Part shown: positions 1 through 11,879 of the stretch, one piece after another
Layout of the letters: each line of letters opens with the position of its first letter
How positions within the stretch are numbered: position 1 is the first letter of the stretch
From: Chrysemys picta bellii
Lineage: Eukaryota; Chordata; Testudines; Emydidae
Length of the DNA stretch: 64,000 nucleotides
Direction of reading: 5' to 3'
Assembly: GCF_011386835.1 (NCBI RefSeq)
Contig: NC_088804.1
Coordinates: forward strand, 36,319,549 to 36,383,548
Translations under genes and position numbers: made by a program
The notes under the pieces: model-generated
What the model was told of the DNA's origin: nothing
Database searches by the model: none
The model's input: the letters and a program-made list of their open reading frames with translations, nothing else

Positions 1-976
1 GACAATTCTACTGCCCTAGATCCCACACACACTACCTAGAAACTAGATGGGAGGTAGGCATGGGAGGACCAGGTCTCATCCCCATAGATTTTGGAGTGGC
101 TGGGGGTATGTGAGCGCTCTGCCTACAGACACAGGTGCTGGCCGTACAGGTGCTGCTGCACCCCCTGGCTTGAAGCAGTTTTCATTATATCCAGGATTTA
201 CAGTTTGGTTCAATGGCTCTCAGCACCCCCACTATACAAATTGCCCCTGCCTCCAGATCCGCCCCCTAGGTTCTAAAGAGAGAGAACAAGCGGGATGGCT
301 ATCCAAGGAATAAGCCTGGGTTCCCCTAAGATGTCAGCCAGGCATCCTAGGTACACTCACTTCTTTATGGCACAGATATGATGACAAGATCTTAGCTTTG
401 CGAGCCATCATTGCTTCCTGAACCCATCCGGAAGCACTTCCCTACAGTATATTCTCAAGTTTTCACTGACACGTGCTATCCAATGGACACTCTCATTTGA
501 GGCTCTCCATCTCTTCAGGGCTGTCTCTTTGCAGCATTTCTCTTTAAGTTCTGTTTTCTGTGCTTCACCAACATTTCACACATTCAGATTCAGAAGTCTT
601 GCTCACACCAAGCTTGTGTCTATCCCACAGCCTTCTTCCTAAAGAAAGTCTTCCATTCCTATTGTCAGTGCAGCTCCATGGCCGATAGCAATGATGGGAG
701 TGCCAGCGTACGGAGAGCCATAGGACTACAGGCATTTTCAGCATCATGTTCTTTAGCCCTGCATAGGGAAGGTCTACGTGACACGATGGTTAAAACACTT
801 GTGACCGGGGTCACTGGAGGGGCTATTTTGAGAATGCTCAATCAGGGCAAACTGCAAATAATAGGGCAGACGATCCCAAAAACTGGGGGTTTAGTCTATA
901 ATTAGATTTCACCAAGCCAGTAACCAAACAGCTTCTGTAATACCCGACTGGTTATCAAGAAGCCAAAATACAGTTC
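1..976. other. non-coding DNA, no element resolved
   Basis: I see no gene or clear repeat boundary here. Short open frames (up to 88 codons at 47-313) have no recognisable domain and are not flanked by splice or start signals that would make them credible. Confidence 0.5.
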
Positions 977-985
977 CCTTTAAGC

Positions 986-1382
986 AGCAGTTCTCAACTC
1001 GCGGCCCACGGGCCACATGCAGCCCAATTAGCACACAGCTGTGACCCACCTCAGCTGTGTGCTAACGGCCACAGGTTCTGGCAGTCATGTGGCAGGGTCG
1101 TGCAGCGAGGTCGTGGTCCAGGGTTGGGCTGCGGGGTTTCAGCTGCTGCCCGGCAGGGTTAGGCTGTGGGGTCCTGGCTGCCACCTGACCTCACACAGCG
1201 GGCTCATGGTCTGGGGTTGTGGCAGGGTCCAGGTTGCCCCCTGCACCCGTTGTGCGGGTCTGGCTCCTGGCCCCACTTTGTGGAGGGGTCTCTGGGCAGA
1301 GCGGTTTATGGGGGGGATTAGGTGGGGGTCCCTGTGGTTCTCAGCCTGCAACCCACAATGATAAACAAGTTGAGAACCATTG
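986..1382. mobile_element. non-autonomous hAT element (older, interrupted flank)
   Basis: The left end reads AGCAGTTCTCAACTCG and the right end, inverted, reads CAATGGTTCTCAACTTG, a terminal inverted repeat of the hAT CAGNGGTTCTCAA type. The left flank CTTTAAGC (978-985) recurs at 1515-1522 once the element at 1387-1510 and its duplicated target are removed; the register is off by one base, so the target duplication is 7-8 bp. The inside is GC-rich and has no transposase. Open frames in it (such as 1041-1361) are accidental. Confidence 0.8.
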
Positions 1383-1386
1383 CTTT

Positions 1387-1510
1387 TAGGGTGACCAGAC
1401 AGCAAGTGTGAAAAATCGGGATGGGGTTGGGGGCGTAATAGGAACCTATATAAGAAAGAGACCCAAAAATCAGGACTGTCCCTATAAAATCGGGACATCT
1501 GGGCACCCTA
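1387..1510. mobile_element. short hAT-like MITE, nested
   Basis: This 124-bp element begins TAGGGTGACC and ends GGGCACCCTA, so its termini are inverted repeats. It is flanked by an exact 8-bp duplication ATTGCTTT at 1379-1386 and 1511-1518. It landed at the very edge of the hAT element to its left, splitting that element's flank. A second member of the family is at 57193-57315. The interior is AT-rich with a mirrored ATCGGGA core and codes for nothing. Confidence 0.88.
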
Positions 1511-1522
1511 ATTGCTTTAAGC

Positions 1523-3481
1523 AATCCACCCTTTGGCTCCCACCCAGACAGCCAAGTCTAATATAGCGAGGGTTACTAAAAACCTTATTTGCCATATATA
1601 AAGTTCTAGCAATCCCAAGAGATTGGCTACATTACCCACCAAGTCAATGAATATTTCAGATCTTACCCAAATACACACTTATAGCCTACAGTTTTAGTTA
1701 CAGCTTAACTAAATCTAAGATTTATTTTAAAAGAAAAGAAAGTTGCTATGGTTAAAAGATCATGATACAGACGGATATCATTAAAGTTCATAGGTCAGCT
1801 GATTTGTAGAAATCCTTTTGGAATCAATTTAAGACCAAAGGGAGTCCACGTGCAGAGTTTCTTCTATGAGAAATTGCAGGGGTTAATCCAGAATAGACCG
1901 GAGACCTCAGTCTTACGGACTTAGACTTTCCCTGTCCAAGCTTAAGCAGATCTGAGATAGCAAGGACCAGGCCTGAAACTTTCTTTATAGGTGTAGTTCA
2001 GCTGTGGTCAGAGAAGGTCCTCCTGAGCTGCAGAATAGGTCATGTATATTGTTGCTTTGAAGCTTATCTATTTCCTAAGCATACACTAGTAGCTAGTTGC
2101 ATTCATTAGCATAGGGTAACAGTTCACAAGTAGTATCCTACATGTTTCAAAGAGAAATGAAGACAATAATATTATTACACCACATCTAAATGGCAATATC
2201 CCCATTTGATCTCTGAATCAATAGATTACAGTAATAAAACATTATAGGCAGGAACAGAAGTTTAGCATCTACAAGCTAATTAGATCACATTGTGTACCTA
2301 TATCTTGTTAGAAGTTTAACAAACAAATACAATTAGTATCTATTCTGATTCTCTGACAATATAGGCCTATATTTTAAGGACTCTAGTCTATTTAACAGGG
2401 CTTTGCTAACTATCTACAAGGATTGGCCCTGTTTACCATTTCAATATTCTTCTAATATGTCCTTAAAGATTGTTTATCGGTCACTCAGCCTGCTGGTTGG
2501 CTCAGCGTCATAACACCAGTGGATATTGTCACCTTCCTGGTACCTTCACTAGCTATTGTGGGGACTTTTTTGGGATTGAACCTAGGTTGAAAGTAGAAAG
2601 TAGAAAGTAAAACATGTTCTTTTCTTCTCCTGAAATCTCGCTCACACTGGTACTTTCCCAAAATAGATGTGAGTTACTTTATAGTCAGGATGAAAAACAC
2701 GCTACCAAGTTCAGACCCATAAACAACTTCCTTCAAGAAAACGCACAAATTAAATGCTTCTTTATCTCAAAAAGCGGACTTGTTTGCTTTCTCAGAAATC
2801 AACTAAAGCCAATAATTCAAAAGCCAATAGAAAGAAAAGGAAAGAAACCTTGCTTTTTTCCTCAAGCCGGCATTGAATCCTGGAGTAACGGAGGTCGAGT
2901 TAAAGATACCCTAATGAAGAGTGATACTGCACCATACACAATCAGAAAGAGAAAGTAACCTCCAAACTAAACATGCTGTACTCATTGTTTCCATAAAGCA
3001 AAGGCCACTGTGGAGCAGTGTTTGAAGTGAAAAAGAGGAATTCGGTGTGGAAGAAGGCAATGAGCACAAATGTTCCTTTTGACTAGGAAGAAGGAACGAC
3101 TAAGAACAGCTGACATTGCAACACAAGGTCTGGTGCCCTCAGAGTTACAGGCAAAGGCTTGATGATCCCCAGTTAACCTTTGATGTTAGCAGCTGTAAAC
3201 ACAAGTTCCTTCCAGACCACAAGGCAAAGCAAGGAGCATGCATGCATCTACTATACCTTGGTAATTTGTCTACAAGTGTCTGAACCATCTAATAATGAAT
3301 AGTGAAGAGACACTAAGTACTTACGCAGTAGCATCTCTTCTGTTCATGAACTGTTTGGGTGGAGGAATAGCCAGCTAAAAATTCTTTTATAATTAATTTA
3401 CACTTCACACACTCTTTCTTTCTTATAAATAAAACATAGGTAGGAACCATTATCTGAGAACATATGATGTGGTTTCATGTG
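1523..3481. other. AT-rich non-coding DNA
   Basis: I see no recognisable gene or repeat boundary. The 114-codon open frame at 2614-2958 is lysine- and serine-rich with no domain and is treated as chance. An AT-rich stretch with a motif resembling diverged LINE tails may be an old insertion, but nothing decides it. Confidence 0.45.
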
Positions 3482-3489
3482 ATAGTAGG

Positions 3490-3738
3490 CAGGGCCGGCT
3501 CTAGCGTTTTTGCTGCCCTAAGCAGCAAAAAAAAAAAAAAAAAAAGCCACAATTGCAATCGGCGGCAGCTCTACCGCCGCTTCATTCTTCGGCGGCAATT
3601 CGGTGGCAGGTCCTTCGCTCCAAGAGGGAGTGATGGCCCCACCGACGAATTGCCGCCGAACGGCCAGACGTGCCGCCCCTCTCTTCATTGGCCGCCCCAG
3701 GCACCTGCTTGCTACGCTGGTTCCTGGAGCCGACCCTG
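3490..3738. mobile_element. GGCGGC-rich non-autonomous hAT element
   Basis: The 249-bp element begins CAGGGCCGGCTCTAG; its right end, inverted, reads CAGGGTCGGCTCCAG. An exact 8-bp target duplication ATAGTAGG flanks it (3482-3489 and 3739-3746). Inside are a run of about 19 A and mirrored GGCGGC/GCCGCC blocks around a CAATTGCCGCC motif, so single strands can fold. A sister copy is at 13117-13358. No coding capacity. Confidence 0.92.
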
Positions 3739-3746
3739 ATAGTAGG

Positions 3747-5015
3747 AGACGGGAATCAATGACTCAAGTGGATCCCTCCAGTCCTATGTTCCCATGCAAG
3801 ATGTTTAAAACTCAAAACTTAATGAAGATTTTGCACGTTTCATATGTCAGAAATATATGAAAGCTCCCTCCATCCTATGGGTGAAAATCTCAGACATTTG
3901 GCGGGTCCCACAGCACCTGGGAAATGTTTGAATTTCTTAATGAAAATTTGGGCCTAGAGATGTTAATGTAATTGTCGATAAGCCATTGGCTAATAATAGC
4001 ACATAGACCAGAGCAGCCATTAGCAAACCTGCACACCACGTCACATATTTGTTGGTCATATTACTTCTCTGTGCCATCATTCTCGCATATGACGTTTTAG
4101 ACTGCTGATATTACTGATGTAATCTGAAGTTGCACTACACGGGCTATTCACCTACTGGTTGCACATAACCAAAATGTGTATTTGTCAGAACGACACTAGC
4201 GTATTCAATCAGGGTCCTTTGAAAGAGGATTGCTTTGATGAAGTCTTCATTTTTTTCTTGCAAATTTAATTTAATCTGAGGTTTTTATGGTCCATGATGT
4301 AAATTTTGGGGTCTGTCCTCCTGTTTATACACTTTACACATGAAAGCTCCATTGGTATTAACAGAAATTGCACTGGTAACATGTCAGCACAAAACTAGGC
4401 CCGTTAGTAGGTACCTGGAATTTAGATGATTCAGAGTGAGGTGAGTAGACAGTCTTAGAACAGGGCTTGATCCAAAGCCAACTGAAATCAATGAGAGCTT
4501 TTTCGCTGACTTCAACGTGATCCTATAAGAAAACATATTTACTCCAAAGGGATGGAGGGAGTCTGCTTTCTACCTTTGTACATTATGTCACACTCCTGTT
4601 TACACTGCCGTGAACAAATGCTTGGGCACTCAAGCTGGCAGTGAAAAAGGACCACTCTCTTGCTGCAGGAAATTCACCTTCTTGCTGCAGGAAATTAAAT
4701 TGATTTGTATGATGTCTGCATGACATGATTCAGAGTTAAAAGCCACAACAGACTGCTTCTATAAGCCTAATGTCCACACCACCTGTTGTAAAAGATATAT
4801 CATTTTGTTGTAGTTAATGCATTTAATATTGAAATGTTTGTACGTTTCAAACTTTTTTTTAGCTCTGATTTTCCAGTAATGGCTATTATTTTATCTTCAT
4901 TTTATTGCTGGTAGTAACAACAAAGTAGCTGCTGCACTGATTTAGTGCACTGACTTCTAGCTACCGTACAGTATCTCTTGCTATGGTCTCTATGTTAGCG
5001 GTAGCCACATCACCC
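3747..5015. other. non-coding DNA with one dispersed palindromic motif
   Basis: No gene seen. The stretch includes a tandem pair of a short CTTGCTGCAGGAAATT motif near 4660-4700 and the dispersed palindrome listed at 4463-4524. Confidence 0.45.
4463..4524. repeat. dispersed GAAGTCAATGGG-type palindrome
   Basis: It has the form GATCCAAAGCC...TGAAATCAATGAGAG...TGACTTCAACGTGATCC, an imperfect palindrome. Similar copies are at about 10697, 23481, 51648 and 54401. I do not know its family name. Confidence 0.55.
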
Positions 5016-5019
5016 ATCA

Positions 5020-5155
5020 ACCTACTTGGACTGGAAACTCTTTGGGGCAGGGACCATATTTTTGTTATTTTTGTACAGTGCTTTGCATAATGGGGCCCTG
5101 GTTCCTGAGTGGTGCATCTAGCTACTACCACAATACAAAAAAATAAACAATTTAT
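5020..5155 (+). repeat. L2/CORE-SINE-type 3' end
   Basis: The segment has the typical order ACTCTTTGGGGCAGGGACCA, then TTTTTGTACAGTGC, then AATGGGGCCCTGG, ending in an A-rich AATAAA tail. This is the ending shared by L2 LINEs and CORE-SINEs in amniotes. It is old and truncated, with no coding part. Confidence 0.65.
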
Positions 5156-7560
5156 TTTAAATCAAAACACGGTATCTTCACCTTTTGGGGTCTGATGTTC
5201 TGAAGCCTCGAACACCTCCTTCCCCCAATCACTTCAGTTGTGATTTGAGAGTGCTCATCACTCCTGAAAAATCAGCCTTTTGTATTTCCCTCTGAACTTC
5301 CAGTCTAGCACTCAAAGCCAAACCCTGCAATTGGCTCAGTGTCGGCATACCACCATCTCTATGCAAAGCCAATTGCAAGATCAGAACCTGAGTCGCTCTT
5401 TGTCCTGCAAATGTACCAGTTCACCAGCTGTGGCAAAGTTTGTCTACTTGGTACAACTGGTCATTTGCCTGCACAATTGCTGCAATTGCACATGCAATTG
5501 AATAGGACTAAACTCTGAGGTCTTTCCCCAAGTCATTGTTCAAACTCCCGTTGCCTTGCCTCTACGTTTGCATGGATCTGAAAGATACAAATACAGAGTA
5601 AGTAGGAAATTGCGTAGACAATTGTCTTAATATTTACACCTTTGCCTTTTCCCTACTTAAAACTCTTTTATAAAAAGGAAGTGAACTTAACTCATATACT
5701 TCAAAGTGTCAGTATACTTCCATTATTGCTAAAGTATGCTACTTTTTCATAAATGAAAAATGATTTAGAAACTAAATGGCTGTAGTATGTGTCATATTTT
5801 ATCCTAATACCTTCTATAGCTGTATATGCATTCCATATGTTCGTTTTCCAAGAAAATGGACAAAAAGTGACAGAAAAAAATATTTAAAGAAAAATGAGCC
5901 TATTGAAAAAACATTAAAACACAGTAAAGGTAAATGTAATTGTTTTTAAACCTAATGTTTTTGAAAGATAAATTCAGCATTGGACAGGCTCTTTAAAAAT
6001 CAATTTGCGCTTGCTTCCTCTATAAAGATTTATTCCTGAGAAAAAAAAAATCCATTAGTATTAAAGTGCTTAAAAACTTGGCAGACTATCTCCAAAGGCA
6101 TCAATTTCTAGTGCTAATTACAACTAATTATTCACTCAGCAGTTGTAAGTTGCATTCAGTCCCTGAGGGTATAGGAGAGATTTGTCTCTCTCCAGCGTAG
6201 CATGCTTCAGATATTTGTTTCTAGACATTTTTCTATTCCAACATCAAAACAGTAAGAACTGAATTAGTACCTTACAGGACTTTACTGCCTGTCACCAGGG
6301 AGGGCTCAGAGTCGTCTTCCATGACGCAGAAGCCATGCAGTGGCTGAACACCCTGGAACTAAAATCTTGGCTTTTTCCTTCTTTAGCGATGATGCTGCTT
6401 GGCAAAGTTTGGGTTCTTTCTATTGTTTCAATGCCTCCTTTGATCTATGTACAGTGAGCTTCAGATTGTTCAGGGCCAAAGAGCCAACCAGGTTGTTAAA
6501 GTGACACATACAAACCACTTAGAGGTGTGTATTTTTTTTGTTTTTGTGCACACACAATGTAATGAACACTTTGTGTCTGTAAAGTTACCTCTGTTCTCTA
6601 CATGCATCATCAGGATCAGTTGTCCTATGGTTTGCACTTACTATGTGCCTCTGAAATTGTCACTGGACATGGACATATGCAAAAAAAAAAAAAAAAAGCA
6701 CGGATTGGCCTGACCTGCACACACTGATCACGCCTGGAAAAGCTGTCCCTCCAGCTGCAGCTGATTGGTTTGGTCACAAATTGCTGTGTAAATATTGCCG
6801 CTGATTGAAAAAACAACATTTCTGTGCTGTAGGAAGTTCCACTCTTTTGGCATTTGTTTTCATCCTGAGTAAGGATAAAAACTTGAAAGAACAAAACTTT
6901 TCGTGGAATGAGACGCTTCTAAAAAAAACTGATTTGGAAATATCAAACCACTCTGTTTTGGCATTTTCAATCTAAACAAAGCATCTTGATGTTCCTGAAC
7001 TGAAATGTTTTGCTTTGATTTTCCTGGTGGAAAATTCCACTGAAATTGATGTTTTCTGGAGGAAGATTTCAGTTTTGAATGAAAGCTCATGTTCCTATGG
7101 GAAAATGTTTCATTCAAAAATGTTGAACCTGTCCTGCTAAATATCTTTAAGGTCACTGAATCATGTTATTAAATACCTAGGTAAACTAATATTGACAAAA
7201 AAGTTTAGATTCAAGTATCTGCATGCAAAAAGGAAAGACAATGGGGAATGTTAGCCTAGCTGTTGAGATTAATATATTGATGCACTATGACACTGCCTCT
7301 GCCCAAGGAAAAAGATAGATATGAATCAGAGAACATCAATAAAAGGGTCAGTAATGATAGAAATACATCATTCGTAGAATTGACTAGCTTTACTTGAGAT
7401 TTATAATCCGTTCTATGAGAAGTAATTTGTGACTCCTGGAGATAAATTGCCTGTTGGACATGATATTTTTGTAGGGCACCACCCAGAAATAAAATGTGTA
7501 AGCTGACACACAGGCTAGTTCACTCTTCCCATATGTTAATTTCAATAATGCTCTGTCTGT
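5156..7560. other. AT-rich non-coding DNA
   Basis: No gene or bounded repeat resolved. A 17-bp A run lies at 6680-6697. The 6800-7140 stretch is rich in TTTTGG/GAAAA words mirrored along its length and may be a diverged MITE like the one at 20723-20966, but I cannot set its ends. Confidence 0.4.
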
Positions 7561-7564
7561 ATAT

Positions 7565-7764
7565 GGCGCTTTTCTTCCAAGGTGTCACTTAATCCCATGT
7601 AATAGATGGGGAAACTGAAGGCCAAAGGGATTAAAACCCAAACCCTTGAAATCTCTGAGGATCTGGACCTTAGTGATTGCTTAAAAATCACACAGTGAGT
7701 CTGTGGAAAAGCCAGAGATAGAACTTGACTGACTTCTTGGCTCTCTTAATTTCCAAATTCAATC
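7565..7764 (-). repeat. MIR/CORE-SINE fragment
   Basis: The plus strand reads the complement of a MIR: AGATGGGGAAACTGAAGGC, then a diverged AAATCACACAGTGAG, then a block ending near TCCACTAGAG. This is the order expected of a MIR in reverse. Diverged, inactive. Confidence 0.7.
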
Positions 7765-7772
7765 CACTAGAG

Positions 7773-8105
7773 CAGTGGTTTCCAGACTTGTTCCGCTGCT
7801 TGTGTAGGGAAAGCCCCTGGCGGGCCGGGCCGGTTTGTTTACCTGCCGCGTCCGCAGGTCCGGCCGATCGTGGCTCCCACTGGCCGCGGTTCGCTGCTCC
7901 AGGCCAATGGGAGCTGCTGGAAGCGGCGCGGGCTGAGGGACGTACTGGCCGCTGCTTCCAGCAGCTCCCATTGGCCTGGAGCAGCGAACCGCGCCCAATG
8001 GGAGCCGTGATTGGCCGGACCTGCGGACGCGGCAGGTAAACAAACCGGCCCGGCCTGCCTGGGGCTTTCCCTGCAGAAGCGGCGGAACAAGTTTGGGAAC
8101 TGCTG
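7773..8105. mobile_element. palindromic GC-rich hAT element with CCAAT boxes
   Basis: Termini are CAGTGGTTTCCAGACTTG and, inverted from the right, CAGCAGTTCCCAAACTTG. Flanks CACTAGAG and TTCTAGAC fit the hAT 8-bp target consensus NNCTAGAN. The 333-bp interior is nearly a full palindrome: TGTTTACCTGCCGCG near the left is mirrored by CGCGGCAGGTAAACA near the right. CCAATGGGAGC or its complement occurs several times. There is no transposase; open frames on both strands are by-products of the GC-rich palindrome. Confidence 0.9.
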
Positions 8106-8342
8106 TTCTAGACCACAATTTATAACTGTCTATGTTCTTTCCTGGGGGCCTGGAGAGTTCTGTGAGCAGAGATCTACACAGGGCTCAGGGCAGGCAGATC
8201 CAGAGGGTGCCTTCTTGCTTTTATTGGAAACGTAATATGGCCTGCCCCCTACTGAATAACCACCATCACTTCCTCCAGCACTTCCGTTGTATCTGAACAC
8301 CTCCTGCCCAGCTGTTTCTATGTAGCCTACCTACGGTAATTC

Positions 8343-8615
8343 TAAGGGTATGTCTACACTGCGATGAAAAACCCATGGCACCGAGTCTCAGAGTGGCACC
8401 GAGTCTCATGGGGCTTGGGCTGCGAGGCTAAAAATCGCAGTGTGGACGTTCAGGCTCTGAGACTCGCCCCTCTTGCGGAGGTCACAGCCCAGGTCTGAAC
8501 GTCTACACTTCAATTTTTAGCCCTGCAGCCTAAGCCCTGTGATCCCGAGTCAGCAGAGCCCGAGCTCTGAGACTCAATGCTGCAGGGGTTTTATTGCCGT
8601 GTAGACCTATCCTAA
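8343..8615. mobile_element. Harbinger MITE with TAA target duplication
   Basis: The element proper is 8346-8612: left end GGGTATGTCTACACTG, right end inverted GGATAGGTCTACACGG. TAA flanks it on both sides (8343-8345, 8613-8615), the PIF/Harbinger target. The interior is a run of mirrored GAGACTC/GAGTCTC blocks. The termini match the large Harbinger at 26472-31193, so that kind of transposase probably moved it. Confidence 0.9.
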
Positions 8616-8780
8616 GGCACTCAGCGTGGTGGCCGACAAGTTCCCATCCAAATATTGAGCTAGCTCGACCCTGTTTAGTTTATGTGATAAAATCACAGAA
8701 CAAGTTGGTATGACACTCTGAATTAACCAGGGACCTGTGTTACAGTGGGGCTAAAGGGACACACTTATCACTATTTATGA

Positions 8781-8935
8781 GGAGTCCGGTGGCACCTTAA
8801 AGACTAACCGATTTATTTGGGCATTCACTTCAGAAGTGAGGTTTTTTACCCACGAAAGCTTATGCCCAAATAAATCGGTTAGTCTTTAAGGTGCCACCGG
8901 ACTCCTTGTTGTTTTTGTGGATACAGTCTTTTGTG
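8781..8935 (+). mobile_element. hairpin retroelement fragment (Penelope-like, hammerhead-type core)
   Basis: Two 45-bp arms (8781-8825 and 8861-8906), essentially identical when inverted, enclose a short loop. The right half reads AGAAGTGAGG...CCCACGAAAGCTTATGCC, then the GTTAGTCTTTAAGGTGCCACC tail. That is the same architecture as 49380-50053: a hairpin followed by GAAAGCTTATGC. The catalytic-box equivalent is damaged here. I assign it to Penelope-like elements by inference only. Confidence 0.6.
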
Positions 8936-8980
8936 GAGGGGGTGGTGGTAGGGACTCATGAGCTAGCGAGGACAAATATG

Positions 8981-9438
8981 CCGTATATACTTGTTCATAA
9001 GCCGAATATTTTTGATAAAAAAGTGATGCATCAAAGAGCGGGGGTTGGCTTATAAATGGTTCTACACCAAAATTTGATGATTTTAAACTCTATGGAATCA
9101 TTGAATTGAATTGAATATCTACTACATTGTTGTTCTGTTTACCTGGAGAGACTGCGGGCATGGAGCCCCTCAGCTCCCTGTAGCCGTGGTTCACCGTTCT
9201 CAGCCAATGGGAGCTGCGGGAAGAGGGAGCTGAGGGACTCCGTGCCTGTGAACGCTCCAGGTAAACAAAATGTCCAGGCCTGCTAGCAGCTTACTCTAAT
9301 GGGCCAGGAGCCAAAGTTTGCCAGCCCCTTAAATATAGGGTCGGCTTATGAAAGGGTCATACAGGTTTTGCTATTTTTACCTAACCATCTTGTGGGGTCG
9401 GCTTATAAACTAACGGGCTAATGAACAAGTATATATGG
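8981..9438. mobile_element. Tc1/mariner-like MITE with captured GC-rich core
   Basis: The ends are inverted copies, CCGTATATACTTGTTCAT and CCATATATACTTGTTCAT, flanked by TG on the left and TA on the right, consistent with a TA target with one change. Motifs of the GGCTTATAAA type repeat inside. A central block (about 9138-9270) with TTTACCTGGAG, CCAATGGGAGCTGCGGGAAG and CCAGGTAAACAAA resembles the core of the hAT element at 7773-8105. Confidence 0.75.
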
Positions 9439-9597
9439 TATTCCCTCCTCCCCCCACCACCACAAACACACAGTTTAAATGGTGCTCTGCAGTCCCTGAA
9501 GAGTAATTAGGATAATTACTCAGTGTGAAAGGCCCATAAGTGACTCTAGTGGCTTTGAAAATCTCTCTCATGAATGAAATAAAAGATGATGATAAAA

Positions 9598-9625
9598 TAA
9601 AATAATAATAATAATAATAATAATC
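9598..9625. repeat. (AAT)n microsatellite
   Basis: About nine AAT/ATA triplets in a row after an AT-rich lead. It accounts for the poly-tyrosine open frame on the minus strand, which is not a gene. Confidence 0.95.
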
Positions 9626-9679
9626 ATAGTCAGCATCCTTTGTGAATAAGATGTTCTTTTCATTCTGTGAGATTATCAT

Positions 9680-10565
9680 TTAATTAAAGAGCTCCGTACT
9701 TTTGGCTGAGGTCAATGTCAATACATTAGCATGACTGAATTGGCTTAATTTAAAGCATAACTCCAGTTCTGCTGGTACAGTTCCAGTCCTGCACACTGGA
9801 AGTAGAAGTTTGTTAAAAACAGAACTCCAGATCAAGAAAGTTGTTCTTTCAAGGTGTTAACAGCTTCGTTTAGCAAGTCTTCATTGTTAAAGAGGCCTTT
9901 ATTAGTGCAAAAGAGGCAGAGTTCTTTAGTAGCCCAATGAATATGGCATTCAGGGAATTAATTATTTTTAAAGGTTGATTTTTTTTAATAGCTGATTCTT
10001 ACCCTCACTGGCTTTCCCCAACTCTGGTGATTGCTCCAAAGGATTTCATTAAGGACCAAATTTACGAAAGCGGCGGTATTGCACAATTGAAGCGGCCAAC
10101 TGACAAAGGTACAATTTAACTTAAAGTCCAGGGCTGGGGGGAGGACTTTTGCTAATGAAAATAGAGTTGTAGGACATGGTAGGAGAGCACAATAGCAAAG
10201 TGATGTGATGAAGTTATATAGCTTCCCTTTCACTCCATTAACATTTGGCAGAATTGTGGGGGCATCTGAACACGGTGGGATCTGGCGACTCAGAGAGGCA
10301 TCAAGAAATAGCTCCTCGGATAGTACTAGAGCAATTTACACCTTTGATTTCAGTGGAGCTATGACAATGAACACCTGCTGAGCATCTACTCCCAGGTAGA
10401 GTACCTGCATGTTCACCTCAGGGCCAGCCCCCATTGTTAATGCCAAAATTCTCACAAGAAGTATCCACTGAAAGTACAACTTCCAGTGTAATGATTAAAC
10501 TTTACCCTTTCATCCGAACTTGTATACGATGATCCCAAACATCAATTATCACAAATGCCTCTGCA
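9680..10565. other. non-coding DNA
   Basis: Nothing recognisable. An 82-codon minus-strand open frame at 9985-10233 has no domain and no supporting signal. Confidence 0.4.
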
Positions 10566-10567
10566 AG

Positions 10568-10765
10568 ACACTGAACTCTTGATTTTTATCTCATTTACCC
10601 TGGGGTAAATCAAGAGTAACTGCAGTGCAGTCAATGATGTTACAGTGGTATGAAACTGTGTGAGAGATCATCATCAAATCCAGAGACATTAAAAAGCTGA
10701 TTCAAAGCCCATTGAAGTCAATGAAAAGACATTGATTAATTTCAGTGGGCTTTGGTGCAGGCCCT
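10568..10765. repeat. dispersed palindromic repeats (two adjacent)
   Basis: The first (about 10568-10670) has CTCATTTACCCTGGGGTAAATC, then AGTCAATGATGTTACAGTGG. The second (10697-10765) has CAAAGCCCATTGAAGTCAATG mirrored by TTTCAGTGGGCTTTGG. Both belong to the family that recurs through the window. Neither codes. Confidence 0.6.
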
Positions 10766-10872
10766 GAATCAGTGGCTTACTCAAAGTTATATAATAAATC
10801 AGTGGCAGATTCAGGGACTGAATCCAGGAGATCTGTTTCATGGCCCCTTGCTCTAATTATTAGACAACACTT
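10766..10872 (-). repeat. MIR/CORE-SINE fragment
   Basis: The plus strand reads ...ACTCAAAGTTATATAATAAATCAGTGGCAGATTCAGGGACTGAATCCAGGAG in order, the reverse of a MIR body. Short and diverged. Confidence 0.55.
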
Positions 10873-11323
10873 CTTCCCAATTAGTAGACCTCAGTGCATC
10901 AGCAAAATGTGACTTTTAGAGGCAGTTCTATTGGAACTGACAAAGAGTTGGGCCAAGAGTTTCAAAAGTGAATCATCATTGTTGGACAGAAATTCGCACT
11001 CAGCAGAGAAGACCAACAAATCTTAATTAAATCATTTACAAGTGGGAAGCACATTGGGACAATGCCACCATACTTGCCTCCAAGACCGGTCAATTCACAG
11101 CTTCCGAGATCCTTTGTTATGCTGACTCCATATAACTTTATATTATCTTTCCTTATACGTTTTTATTAACTTCTAATTTTCCTATTTGCTCTCCTCCCTG
11201 TCAGCTCAGGTTTTGTGCAAGTTCAGCCCAGACTTGTCTGGCTTTGTGGTTACTTGTATCTTCTGCTTTCTTCACAGATATGATTACTTGAATTTTCGTA
11301 CACATGCACAATTCTCCTTTTAC

Positions 11324-11625
11324 TAAGGGTATGTCTATACTACCCGCCGGATCGGCAGGTAGTGATCGATCTATCGGAGATCAATTTATCACGAGTAGTG
11401 TAGAGGCGATAAATCGATCCCCGATGGCTCTCCCATCAACTGCTGAACTCCAGCTCGGCGAGAGGCGGAAGCAAAGTCGACGGGAGAGCCACGGTAATCG
11501 ATCCCATGCCATGAGGATGTGAAGTAAGTCGAACTAAGATACGTCGACTTCAGCTACGCTATTCTCATAGTTGAAGTTGCGTATCTTAGGTCGATCCCCC
11601 CCCACCCAGTGTAGACCAGGCCTAG
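11324..11625. mobile_element. Harbinger MITE
   Basis: Element 11327-11622: left end GGGTATGTCTATACTA, right end inverted GGCCTGGTCTACACTG; flanks TAA and TAG. The interior has ATCGATC/GATCGAT and TCGACTT blocks that also occur in the MITE at 55650-55935, so the two are one subfamily. The 72-codon open frame inside is chance. Confidence 0.88.
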
Positions 11626-11879
11626 GCTGCCAAACCGTTAGACCCAGGCAGACTCTAAGCGTATCTATGTTCTCAACAATCAGGCAGATGCCTCAGTGTC
11701 TGGGTGCCCAGCATGAGACACATAAAGGGGTCACAGAGCATGCACATTCTGAAAATCAGCTCCCTTTAAAGCATCTGCAATTGCAAAAAAAGGAGGCAAC
11801 CAAAAGTCATGGATCCAGTTTGAAAGCTTGTACCCATGATGCACATTATCTGTGTAGTATTGTATCGCTACTGTAATTA

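Noticed and set aside
1041..1498. 106- and 119-codon open frames
   Set aside because: They fall inside or across two non-autonomous hAT elements and have no domain.
7725..8235. Open frames on both strands over the palindromic hAT element
   Set aside because: Near-identical translations from both strands show they come from the palindrome, not from selection for protein.
9138..9270. Separate hAT element nested in the mariner-like element
   Set aside because: The block has similarity to a hAT core but no hAT ends or 8-bp duplication of its own; treated as a shared module.
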